Assembly (NCBI RefSeq): GCF_032854445.1
Contig: NC_088296.1
Coordinates: forward strand, 27,709,064 to 27,773,063
From: Liolophura sinensis
Taxonomy: Eukaryota; Mollusca; Polyplacophora; Chitonida; Chitonidae
Direction: 5' to 3'
DNA: 64,000 bases
Shown: piece after piece, positions 1-12,800 of the stretch
Layout: each line of letters opens with the position of its first letter
Numbering within the stretch: position 1 is the first letter of the stretch
Translations under genes and position numbers: made by a program
The notes under the pieces: model-generated
What the model was told of the DNA's origin: nothing
What the model saw: the letters and a program-made list of their open reading frames with translations, nothing else
Databases searched by the model: none

Positions 1-479
1 ATGTAATGGTTATTTATCCAACACCCTGGATACTGTAAATGTAGATGTTACATTCCACGTAGAACTAGAGGCTAATTTTAATGCAAAGTTTTGAAATCAC
101 GTAGATGTAAGGTATACATATATATATACCTACATGGTGTAAGCAATACAACCACCTGGGTAATATCCATGTAACATGCGTTCCTGTCTGAAACGTGCAG
201 TAACCCAGGAAATGTTGTCACAGAGTAGATTTCTCCTATGTTCACAAACCAGCCACATCTAGAACACGAATTTAAAACACTGAACACATGACATTCAATT
301 GTAGAAGAAGATAAAACATACCCGTCTATCCCCTTTTTGCCATGCGAATCTCCAATAACGTGAAGGCTATGGATACGTCAACACTGCGTGTACATTGGCC
401 TTTTCTTGTACAAGGCTTCACATTCTCAGTAGCGTGATGACTGGTATATTCATGGTGTTAGTGTAACTTTTCTCTTGTT
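1..479. other. no gene recognised
   Basis: AT-rich sequence with a short TA-rich stretch near 115-130. I see no exon, RNA gene or recognisable mobile element. It may be upstream or intronic sequence of the ankyrin gene, whose 5' end is not found. Confidence 0.4.
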
Positions 480-1795
480 CTCTATTAGACTCTCCACTAA
501 GACGTTTACTCGACTAAAACGAATACACCAAACGTGCGTTATTCGTTATTCGGTTCTCCAGTGCAAATTGTAACTGGATTTGGTTTCAGTAGGATATTGT
601 CTTTTCCACTCTCATGTATCAAATTTACAGGACGTTTACTTCAATGTGTTGCTAGCCCGTTATGTGTTCTTTGCGTCTCCAATAATAACTGTTATACAAC
701 ACAAACATTAGTTAAACATGGTGTCGGCATGTTATTTGCTGTTTGACTCCCCAATATCAAATCTATTTACTTCAATATAGACATCTACTTAAATGTAGTG
801 CTAGCACGTTCTCTGCTACATCTCTCTCCTATACCAAAGCTATTTACTCGAATATAGACATCTACTTAAATGTAGTGCTAGCACGTTCTCTGCTACTTCT
901 CTGTCCTATACCAAAGCTATTTACTCGAATACAGAGATTTACTTGAATGTATTGCTAGCACATTCTCCGATACTTGACTCTCCAATATCAAAGCTATTTA
1001 CTCGAATATAGACGTCTACTTGAATGCAGTGCTAGCACGCTCTCCGCTACTTGACCCTCCAATGTCAAAGCTTGTTACTCGAATATAAACGTCTAGTTGA
1101 ATGTAGTGCTCAAACGATCTCTGCTACATGTTCCTCCAATATCAAACCCAGTTACTCGAATATAGACATCTATACTTAAATGTATTCTCCGCTATTTGAC
1201 TATCTAATGTGAAAGTTATTTACTGGAATATAGACAACAAGTTGAATATTGTACTCAAACGTTCTCTGCTACTTGTCCCTCCAATGTCAAAGCTAGTTAC
1301 TCGAATTTAGACATTTACTTGATTGTAGTACTAGCACGTTCACCGCTTTTTGTCTCTCCAATACCAAAGCTATTTACTCGAATATAGACATCAACTTGAG
1401 TACAGTGATAGCACGTTCTCCGCTACTTAACTCTCCAATATCAAAGCTTGTTATTCGAATATAGACATCTAGTTTACCATCTCTGCTATGGGCCTCTCCA
1501 ATATCAAAGCTATTTACTCGAATATAGACATCTACATGAAGGTAAAGTTAGCACCTTCTCCGCTACCTATCTCTCTAATACCAGAGCTATTTACTGGAAT
1601 ATAGACATCTGCTTGAATGTGGCGCTAGCACGTTCTTCACTAACTACCTCTCTAATACCAGAGCTATTTACTGGAATATAGACATCTGCTAAAATGTGGC
1701 ACTAGCACGTTCTTAGCTACCTACCTCTCTAATATCAAAGCTTTTTACTCGAATATAGACATCTAATTGAATGTGGTGGTAGCACGCTATTCTTT
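480..1795. repeat. 77-bp tandem satellite, about 15 diverged copies
   Basis: A unit built around ctatttactcgaatatagac and gtagtgctagcacgttctc recurs; the core atatag sits at 775, 852, 929 (as atacag) and 1006, an exact 77-bp period. Copies before 740 and after 1100 are more diverged. 77 is not a multiple of 3, and the short open frames across it shift between copies, so it is not coding. Confidence 0.85.
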
Positions 1796-2072
1796 ATATA
1801 TAGATATCCGTAGACACAAAACTGAAACTGCTGATCGATGGACATTTTCCACAATGCCTGACATCACTAAATGGGCTCCTGTAATAGGCCTACGTCGTGT
1901 CATGTGGATTTTGTCAAGGGGAGACAACACTGCACTCAGCCAGGCGAGTGAAACCATAACATATTCATTTAACATTTAATCAGTGCATGTTGGTAGCTAC
2001 AATACAACCGCTGGAAATAGGCCTACATAACAGTCACAGTGTGAGTTTAACTCCCTCATGTAATCTGAAAGG
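1796..2072. other. no gene recognised
   Basis: Unique-looking sequence between the satellite and a SINE. Short overlapping frames occur on both strands, without splice context or a recognisable domain. Confidence 0.4.
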
Positions 2073-2446
2073 AACTGAATGAATGAATGATTGAATGAAT
2101 GAATGAATGCTTTTTCCTTAACGTTGTACTTAACAATTTTTCAGTCATTTAGCGACGAGGGCTCATTGGGTGTGTGTATACATTAAACTGTGTCATCTTG
2201 TGACAGGGCGACTCCATGCCGCCAAAGTGCTGCCGCCATTTAAGTATCACGCCGAAGACACTAGACATAACCCCTGCCCAGTCACATTATACTGAGACCG
2301 GGCGAACCAGTCCTGTTTACCTGCTCTAACCTCTCAGTACTGAGCGCCAAGCGAGGCAGCAAAAGGTACCGCTTTTAATCCAGGTTGGATTCAGGGTTTT
2401 CCGACTTCGAGGCGGACGCTCTAACCATTAGGCCACCAAAGAGGTC
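2073..2446 (-). mobile_element. tRNA-derived SINE, family 2, near full length
   Basis: On the minus strand a tRNA-like head with an A-box-like tggcctaatgg (near 2433) is followed by a body containing cctcgcttggcgctcag and ggtgtcttcggcgtgata-like text, and ends in a (TTCA)n tail at about 2075-2112. Head, body and simple-repeat tail in order are the standard layout of tRNA-derived SINEs. Fragments of the same family lie at 28530, 32786, 37679 and possibly 58800 in this window. Confidence 0.75.
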
Positions 2447-3204
2447 AAAAGAGTGAGAAATTGAAAGCCACATACTGCATGGTAACCAACTAAATCTTAT
2501 ATATGACACTGAAGACAACACAATATAGCATTTAACTTAAGCTTAATACCCAGCGAAAGTGTAAGCTGCACATGGGTAATCAACTGATACATGTGGGCCC
2601 TATACCATGCATATCTACATGACTCTACATAGTACCTAAAATATGATACTTCTACAACCATGGAAGGAGCGTCAGGTCGTAGTCTATTTAATGGTGAACT
2701 TTTTGATGGTCCATGGTCACATATAGTGCGGGTTCGGTACAGCCCATCGACAGGGACTGTAGATACACGCAGGCACTCTCTTTGTGGTGTATAGGTGAAA
2801 ACAAACGGTTATTTGGCGGCGCTCGCAAAGTCGTATGTCTGTCTAACGTTTGAAGACCACTTGTCTTCTAACGGTATGATATGTATATCTGTTTGTCACA
2901 CAATGGCCGGTGATTTACCTTAAATACATCAGTTTCCTCCATCATAAAACTGACCACCATCGCATAAACATTCTTGACAATAGCATCCGGCAGCAATCAG
3001 TCAGTCAACCAATCAACCATGGATACAATGTAGTACATGTAGAATATAGTTATGGTTACTGAGTGGTAATATCATAAACATGTTACAGATATATATATGA
3101 ATATGCAAACTTCTCCTGGGGAGCACATAACGACTTGATGTATTGTTTAAAATTCCACAGACACTTGATTTGAATTTTCACTTCGGAATGTAGAGAAATG
3201 ATGG
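2447..3204. other. no gene recognised
   Basis: AT-rich sequence without a recognisable exon or repeat. Confidence 0.35.
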
Positions 3205-3600
3205 AAATGGTGGGAATCCGTTGTCATTTGGGTGGAGATACGTTGTCACCAGGTGTAGATCCGTTGTCATTTGGGTGGAGATCCGCTGTCACCAGGGTGG
3301 AGATCCGTTGTCACCTGAGTGGAGATCCGTTGTCACCTGGGTGGAGGATCTTTGTCACCTGGGTAGAGATCTGTTGTCACCAGGGTGGAGGATCTTTGTC
3401 ACCTGGGTAGAGATCTGTTGTCACCAGGGAGGAGGATCTTTGTCACCTGGGTGGAGGATCTTTGTCATCTGGGTAGAGATCTGTTGTCACCAGGGTGGAG
3501 GATCTTTGTCACCTGGGTAGAGATCTGTTGTCACCTGGGTGGAGGATCTTTGTCACATGGGTGGAGATCTGTTGTCACCTGGATGGGGATCAGTTTTCAC
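3205..3600. repeat. 22-bp minisatellite, about 17 copies
   Basis: The unit ggtggagatccgttgtcacctg alternates with variants reading ggtggaggatctttgtcacc and gtagagatctgttgtcac. The 22-bp period is not a codon multiple, so the apparent W/G/C-rich open frames are repeat artefacts. It ends about 140 bp before the first ankyrin exon. Confidence 0.9.
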
Positions 3601-3737
3601 TCGTAATAGTTAGCTATGTGTTTAATATGTAGAGTGACTTTACTTAGGTCTCTCTGCAGACAGTAAAAGAGAGCTGGTTGGTTTCCAAACAAAGTCATTT
3701 TGTATAATATCCCCATTGTTATTTTAACATTCAACAG

Positions 3738-3836
3738 ACAGAAGGAAGGGATTTGCACTGGACGATGATGTTGAATTCCGTGGATTTCGTTCCGCAATTA
3801 GGCCTGATGGATGCAAGCGTCAACGCCAAGGATAAG
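3738..3836 (+). CDS. ANK exon 1 (degenerate)
   Basis: Acceptor tcaacag, donor gtaaac, exactly 33 codons. It begins TEGRDLHW and ends ASVNAKDK, matching the ends of the other cassettes (VNVQDK), but the TPLH tetrad reads RDLH and the helix-2 LL motif is QLG. It may be a diverged capping repeat or a decaying exon. It is the most 5' exon I can support. Confidence 0.55.
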
Positions 3837-6800
3837 GTAAACGATGTACAATTATGGCTTACAGTTTGGTCATGTAACCGTTGCTATCATTGACAAATGA
3901 TGGACCCTTAGATAAATAAGTTGTGTCTGAGATAAATAAGTCGTTGTCCGAGCTTACTGACTAACCACCATGGCACATCTGTCAGTTTTCCCCGCAGAGC
4001 AAGGTGTTTAACCACTGGTAATTTATTCAGCACATAATTTTCTCTGCTTACTCCTGTGGAGTTTCTTTAACAACTCACCCTCAAAAAATAATAAATCAAT
4101 AAATATTACATTGTAACATTATACATTTAAGAAAGGCGTTTTTCCGTTTGACAGCTGTAGAAAATAACGCCACTGTGTATGAGTGCCTGTAATATACAGA
4201 CACAAAGACATAGTGATTTCAAAGGATTTCAAAGTGGAAAATCAGCATATTGAGAAGTGAAATCAACACGACTTGTCCATTTCCCATCGTATATAAATGT
4301 CAACAACGATTTACACGCTCCAGTCTTTATTCAAATTGATAAAATGTGACCATTGCCGTGATTAAGTTTCAAACAATCAGCTCCGTGTCATCATCTCAGG
4401 TACTATGTTTATATCTGCTTGGATCAAACACCACATGGTCACAGAGAAGTGCACATTTATCACTAGCTTTGGTGGCCGTCATTTTTGCCAGCGAACGTTT
4501 TGACTTGATTCCTGTTGCCAGATTAACCTGGTGTTCAAATTATTGAATAATACCTGAGGCGTAGTGCCAATCAGTCCACGTGCCATATCCTAGTTACAAA
4601 TCATTGATTATAGATCGTTGAAAATTTTTTTCTGAACAATATAATGTAAGCCATATAAAGCCCATCAGGCGGTCGATAGATAAAGTTTTCAAACTTAACG
4701 CAGTTACTCTTATGTAGATGAGAGTTTCTAAAAACATATGGTCCTCAAAGACATTCTTCAGTTTCAAGGAATGTATTGGTTTGTGGCATTTTATGTTCAA
4801 TAAAGAGAGTTACGCCGTGCCAAAATTTAAAGGTGTCAGTGGCATAAGCACCACTTCGCCATATGAAGAGTCTAATCAGCTGTCTACTTGTCATGTCACG
4901 CGATCTATATCACGCTATTCAGGTGGGATCGGCGAAGTTCGACCGGCAAGTTCAAATAGGGCAGAGTTGAAATACCTGATACCTGATACGACACCAAAAT
5001 AACAGCTCATTATCGTTTTATTTTTAAATTCGTCGTATGAAGTAGCTTTTCAAGTATTACATTATATTTACTTTACACGGGATGGGTTGACACCTTTGCA
5101 CACTGCAGCTCAGAAAAACAGTGTGGGTGTTGTTCGTGTGCTACTGGAGAAGGTTGCTAATATCGATGTACAGGATAAGGTACGTGATATACTGATGTGA
5201 GGCCGGCAACAATACTTGACAAAACATGGTGCTCTGTTATGTAGTTATTCACGTGGCAATTAAGCCTTGAATTTTAGGACTTTTCCTATGCGCCAAATCG
5301 ACTGGCTGCCACTAAATAAATTTGCTCTACATAAGATGAAATGGGTATGAATATTTCAAATTTCCATCCTTAGAAAGATGACGCCACGATCACGTTAGTT
5401 GTTGAGCAGACAGAGTATTTCAGTTAGCACCCGAACACATATTAACGACTTTAAGTTGTCGAAAACCCCTGAAAAAATTTCACCAACCTGCGAACTTCAT
5501 ACGGGAGTGAAAATCTACATACTGTTTTAAAACTCATAATGTTAGTCTTTTCGATAAAAATTGCTGAGAATTTCGTTGTCTGCGTGAACTATTAAAGCCA
5601 AAACGTATCTTTTAAAATAAAACAGCCGTTAGGAATGAGTTTAATTAATAACTACGATTCACTAAATTAAACTGTTGACAAATAACGCCAGTGTGTATGA
5701 GTGTCTGTGATATAAACACATAGACTTGGTGATTTTTAAAAGGCAAAGTGTATATGTCAACAGCGCCTTACACGCTCAGGTATTTTTTCAAATTCATAAA
5801 ATACGACGCTGAAGGGCGCTGATGTCAATGTACAGAATCAGGCATAGGTGATGTATGGTTATGAAGCCAGACCACATTACTTAAAAACTAAACCCAAAAA
5901 GAACACTTTCTCATTATACTGAGAATTGAAGAGGACATGATCTCCCCATTTCCAGCCACACATAAATGTCGCCAACTCCATTCACTCCCATGTCTTTATA
6001 TTTTACTCAAATTGTAAAAGTAGGACGACTGCATTTGTTAAGTTCTACATTACTTTCACATTACAATGTCATTAAATTACTGATACGACAGCAAAGCAGC
6101 TGACAATCGTACCGTTTCTACATTACGCGTGTGGATATGTGTATTTACGTGCAATATTAATGAATGTGTCATGAATACCATTTTTACTAAAGTTGCATTT
6201 CTAGTATAACATTTTATTTACTTTACACAGAATGGGCTAACACCTTTGTACTGTGCAGTCCGAAAAGACATTGTGGGTGTTGTTCATGTGCTGCTGGAGA
6301 AGGGTGCTGATATCAATGTACAGGATAAGGTGCGTGATATACTGATGTGAGGCCGGCCACAATACTTGACAAGAGATGGTGCTCTGTTATGTAGTTAATT
6401 CACTTAGCAATTGAGCCTTGAATTTCAAGACCTGTGCTATGCGCCAAATCGATTGGCTGCCACTAAATAAATTTGCTCTACATAGGATGTAATGAGTGTG
6501 AATATTTCAAACTTCCATCCTTAGAAAGATGACGCCACGACCACGTTAGTTGTTGAGCAGACAGAGTCTTTCAGTTAGCACCCGAACACATATTAACGAC
6601 TTTAAGTTGTCGAAAACCCCTGAAAAAATTACACCAACCTGCGAATTTCATACGGGATTGAAAATCTACATGCTGTTTTAAAACTCATAATGTTAGTCTT
6701 TTCGATAAGAATTGCTGAGAATTTCGTTATCTACGTAAAATATTATAGCCATAATGTATCTGATAATATAAAACAGGCGTTAGGACTAAAGTTCATTAAA

Positions 6801-9800
6801 TCAAACTGTTGACATAGATAAATGTTACATTGTGATATTTAACAGTTAGGAAAGGTGTTTTCTGTTCGACAGCTGTAGAAAATAACGCCAGTGTGTAGGG
6901 GTGCCTGTGACATAGACACATAGGCATAGTGATTTTTAAAAAGGCGAAGTGGAAAACCAGTACATTGAGAAGTGAAATAAACAAGACTTGCCCATTTCCA
7001 ACTGTATATAAATGTCAACAGCGCCTTAGCAGCTGACAATTGTACCATTTTTACATTACATGTGGGGATATGTGTATTTACGTGCAATATTAGTAAATGT
7101 GTCATGAATACCATTTTTACTGAAGTCGCATTTGAAGTATTACATTTTATTTACTTTACACAGAATGGGCTGACACCTTTGTACTGTGCAGTCCTGAAAG
7201 ACAATGTGGGTGTTGTTCATGTGCTGCTGGATGAGGGTGCTGATATCAATGTACAGGATAAGGTACGTGATATACTGATGTGAGGCCGACCACAATACTT
7301 GACAAGAGATGGTGCTCTGTTATGTAGTTAATTCACGTGGCAACTGAGCCTTGAATTTCAAGACCTCTGCTATGCCCCAAATCCACTGGCTGCCACTAAA
7401 TAAATTTGCTCTACATAGGATGTAATGAGTGTGAATATTTCAAACTTCCATCCTTAGAAAGATGACACCACTACCACGTTAGTTGTTGAGCCGACAGAGT
7501 ATTTCAGTTAGCACCCGAACACATGTTAACGACTTTAAGTTGTCGAAAACCCCTGAAAAAATTTCACCAACCTGCGAACTTCATACGGGATTGAAATTCT
7601 ACATACAGTTTCAAAACTCATAATGTTAGTCTTTTCGATAAAAATTGCTGAGAATTTCTTTATCTACGTGAAATATTACAGCCAAAATTTATCTGTTAAT
7701 ATAAGAAAGGCGTTAGAACTAAAGTTCATTAAATTAAACTGTTGACATAGATAAATGTTACATTGTGATATTTAACAGTTAGGAAAGGTGTTTTCTGTTC
7801 GACAGCTGTAGAAAATAACGCCCGTGTATAGGAGTGCCTGTGATATAGACACAAAGACATAGTGATTTTTAAAAAGGCGAAGTGGAAAATCAGTACATTG
7901 AGAAGTGAAATGAACAAGACTTGCCCATTTGCAACCGTATATAAATGTCAACAACGCCTTACACGCTCAGGTATTTATTCAAATTCATAAAATACGACGC
8001 TGAAGGGCGCTGATGTCAATATACAGAATCAGGCATAGGTGATGCATGGATATGAGGCCAGGCCACAATACTTACAAACGAAACCCAAAAAGTACCCTTT
8101 CTTATTATACTGAGAAGTGAAGAGCACATGATCTATCCATTTCCAGCCACACATAAAAGTCACCAACTCCATTCATTCCCATGTCTGTATTTTTTACTCA
8201 AATTGTAAAAGTAGGACCACTGCATTTGTTAAATTCTATATTACTTTCACATTACAGCCTCGTTGAAATACCCAGTACGACACCAAAGCAACTGGCATTC
8301 GTACCATTTTTACATTCCGAGTGTGGATATGTGTATTTACGTGCAATATTAGTGAATCTGTCATGAATAGCATTTTTACTGAAGTAGCACTTCAAGTATT
8401 ACATTATATTTACTTTTCACAGAATGGGTGGACAACTTTGCACTGTGGAGCCTTTAATAACAGTGTGGATATTGTTCGTGTGCTGCTGGAGAAGGGCGCT
8501 AATGTCAATGTACAGGATAAGGTACGTGATATACTGATGTGAGGCCGGCCACAATACTTGACGATAGATTGTGCTTTCCTATGTCGTTTACTCACGTGGG
8601 AATTGAGCCTTGAATTTTAAGAATTGTATTGGGTTTCAAATCGACTGGCTGCCACTAAATAAATTTGCTCTACATAGGATGTAATGAGTGTGAATATTTC
8701 AAACTTCCATCCTTAGAAAGACGACGCCACGACCACGTTAGTTGTTGGGCAGATAGACTATTTCAGTTAGACCTCGGACACATTTTATCGACGTTAAGTT
8801 GTCGAAAACCCCTGAGAAAATTTCACCAACCTGCGAACTTCATACGGGAGTGAAAATCTACATACTGTTTTAAAACTCATAATGTTAGTCTTTTCGATAA
8901 GAATTGCTGAGAATTTCGTTGTCTACGTGAACTATTAAAGCCAAAACGTATCTTTTAAAATAAAACAGCCGTTAGGAATGAGTTTAATTAATAACTACGA
9001 TTCACTAAATTAAACTGTTGACAAATAACGCCAGTGTGTATGAGTGCCTGTGATATAGACACATAGACATAGTGATTTTTAAAAGGCGAAGTGTATATGT
9101 CAACAGCGCCTTACACGCTCAGGTATTTATTCAAATTCATAAAATACGACGCTGAAGGGCGCTGATGTCAATATACAGAATCAGGCATAGGTGATGTATG
9201 GTTATGAAGCCAGACCACATTACTTAAAAACTAAACCCAAAAAGAACACTTTCTCATTATACTGAGAAATGAAGAGGACATGATCTACCCATTTCCAGCC
9301 ACACATAAATGTCAGCAACTCCATTCACTCCCATGTCTTTATATTTTACTCAAATTGTAAAAGTAGGACGACTGCATTTGTTAAGTTCTACATTACTTTC
9401 ACATTACAATGTCATTAAATTACTGATACGACAGCAAAGCAGCTGACAATCGTACCGTTTCTACATTACGCGTGTGGATATGTGTATTTACGTGCAATAT
9501 TAATGAATGTGTCATGAATACCATTTTTACTAAAGTTGCATTTCTAGTATAACATTTTATTTACTTTACACAGAATGGGCTAACACCTTTGTACTGTGCA
9601 GTCCTGAAAGACAATGTGGGTGTTGTTCATGTGCTGCTGGAGAAGGGTGCTGATATCAATGTACAGGATAAGGTGCGTGATATACTGATGTGAGGCCGGC
9701 CACAATACTTGACAAGAGATGGTGCTCTGTTATGTAGTTAATTCACTTAGCAATTGAGCCTTGAATTTCAAGACCTGTGCTATGCGCCAAATCGATTGGC

Positions 9801-12800
9801 TGCCACTAAATAAATTTGCTCTACATAGGATGTAATGAGTGTGAATATTTCAAACTTCCATCCTTAGAAAGATGACGCCACGACCACGTTAGTTGTTGAG
9901 CAGACAGAGTCTTTCAGTTAGCACCCGAACACATATTAACGACTTTAAGTTGTCGAAAACCCCTGAAAAAATTACACCAACCTGCGAATTTCATACGGGA
10001 TTGAAAATCTACATGCTGTTTTAAAACTCATAATGTTAGTCTTTTCGATAAGAATTGCTGAGAATTTCGTTATCTACGTAAAATATTATAGCCATAATGT
10101 ATCTGATAATATAAAACAGGCGTTAGGACTAAAGTTCATTAAATCAAACTGTTGACATAGATAAATGTTACATTGTGATATTTAACAGTTAGGAAAGGTG
10201 TTTTCTGTTCGACAGCTGTAGAAAATAACGCCAGTGTGTAGGAGTGCCTGTGACATAGACACATAGGCATAGTGATTTTTAAAAAGGCGAAGTGGAAAAC
10301 CAGTACATTGAGAAGTGAAATAAACAAGACTTGCCCATTTCCAACTGTATATAAATGTCAACAGCTCCTTAGCAGCTGACAATTGTACCATTTTTACATT
10401 AAGCGTGTGGATATGTGTATTTACGTGCAATATTAATGAATGTGTCATGAATACCATTTTTACTAAAGTTGCATTTCTAGTATAACATTTTATTTACTTT
10501 ACACAGAATGTGCTAACACCTTTGTACTGTGCAGTCCTGAATAACATTGTGGGTGTTGTTCATGTGCTGCTGGAGGAGGGTGCTGATATCAATGTACAGG
10601 ATAAGGTACGTGATATACTGATGTGAGGCCGACCACAATACTTGACAAGAGATGGTGCTCTGTTATGTAGTTAATTCACGTGGCAACTGAGCCTTGAATT
10701 TCAAGACCTCTGCTATGCCCCAAATCCACTGGCTGCCACTAAATAAATTTGCTCTACATAGGATGTAATGAGTGTGAATATTTCAAACTTCCATCCTTAG
10801 AAAGATGACACCACTACCACGTTAGTTGTTGAGCCGACAGAGTATTTCAGTTAGCACCCGAACACATGTTAACGACTTTAAGTTGTCGAAAACCCCTGAA
10901 CAAATTTCACCAACCTGCGAACTTCATACGGGATTGAAATTCTACATACAGTTTCAAAACTCATAATGTTAGTCTTTTCGATAAAAATTGCTGAGAATTT
11001 CTTTATCTACGTGAAATATTACAGCCAAAATTTATCTGTTAATATAAGAGAGGCGTTAGAACTAAAGTTCATTAAATTAAACTGTTGACATAGATAAATG
11101 TTACATTGTGATATTTAACAGTTAGTAAAGGTGTTTTCTGTTCGACAGCTGTAGAAAATAACGCCCGTTTATAGGAGTGCCTGTGATATAGACACAAAGA
11201 CATAGTGATTTTTAAAAAGGCGAAGTGGAAAATCAGCACATTGAGAAATGAAATAATCAAGACTTGCCCATTTCCAACTGTATATAAATGTCAACAGCTC
11301 CTTAGCAGCTGACAATTGTACCATTTTTACATTACCTGTGGGGATATGTGTATTTACGTGCAATATTAGTGAATGTGTCATGAATATCATTTTTACTGAA
11401 GTCGCATTTGAAGTATTACATTTTATTTACTTTACACAGAATGGGCTGACACCTTTGTACTGTGCAGTCCGAAAGGACAATGTGGGTGTTGTTCATGTGC
11501 TGCTGGATGAGGGTGCTGACATCAATGTACAGGATAAGGTACGTGATATACTGATGTGAGGCCGGCAACAATACTTGACAAGAGATGGTGCTCTGTTATG
11601 TAGTTAATTCACATGGCAACTGAGCCTTGAATTTCAAGACCTCTGCTATGCCCCAAATCCACTGGCTGCCACTTAGTAAATTTGCTCTACATAGGATGTA
11701 ATGAGTGTGAATATTTCAAACTTCCATCCTTAGAAAGATGACACCACGACCACGTTAGTTGTTGAGCCGACAGAGTATTTCAGTTAGCACCCGAACACAT
11801 ATTAACGACTTTAAGTTGTCAAAAACCCCTGAAAAAATTTCACCAACCTGCGAACTTCATACTTGGTTGAAAATCTACATGCTGTTTTAAAACTCATAAT
11901 GTTAGTCTTTTGGATAAAAATTGCTGAGAATTTCGTTGTCTACGTGAAATATTGCAGCCAAAATTTATCTGTTAATATAAGAGAGGCGTTAGAACTAAAG
12001 TTCATTAAATTAAACTGTTGACATAGATAAATGTTACATTGTGATATTTAACAGTTAGGAAAGTTGTTTTCTGTTCGACAGCTGTAGAAAATAAAGCCAG
12101 TGTGTAGGAGTGCCTGTGATATAGACACAAAGACATAGTGTTTTATAAAAAGGCGAAGTGGAAAATCAGTACATTGAGAAGTGAAATGTACAAGACTTGC
12201 CCATTTGCAACCGTATATAAATGTCAACAACGCCTTACACGCTTAGGTATTTATTCAAATTCATAAAATACGACGCTGACGGGCGCTGATGTCAATATAC
12301 AGAATCAGGCATAGGTGATGTATGGATATGAGGCCAGGCCACAATACTTACAAACTAAACCCAAAAAGTACCCTTTCTCATAATACTGAGAAGTGAAGAG
12401 CACATGATCTATCCATTTCCAGCCACACATAAAAGTCACCAACTCCATTCACTCCCATGTCTGTATTTTTTACTCAAATTGTAAAAGTAGGACCACTGCA
12501 TTTGTCAAATTCTATATTACTTTCACATTACAGCCTCGTTGAAATACCCAGTACGACACCAAAGCAACTGGCATTCGTACCATTTTTACATTCCGAGTGT
12601 GGATATGTGTATTTACGTGCAATATTAGTGAATCTGTCATGAATAGCATTTTTACTGAAGTAGCACTTCAAGTATTACATTATATTTACTTTTCACAGAA
12701 TGGGTGGACAACTTTGCACTGTGGAGCCTTTAATAACAGTGTGGATATTGTTCGTGTGCTGCTGGAGAAGGGCGCTAATGTCAATGTACAGGATAAGGTA

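Noticed and set aside
8321-8542. Plus-strand frames that run from intron text ([11 protein letters not shown]...) through an ANK exon
   Set aside because: The exon has a clear cag acceptor and gtacgt donor; the upstream part is intron that happens to be open and similar between units.
10182-10457. Repeated 60-91 residue open frames on the minus strand of the array (also at 6839, 14459, 17803, 21147 and others)
   Set aside because: They lie in array introns and recur only because the units are duplicated; no splice context, domain or start signal supports them.
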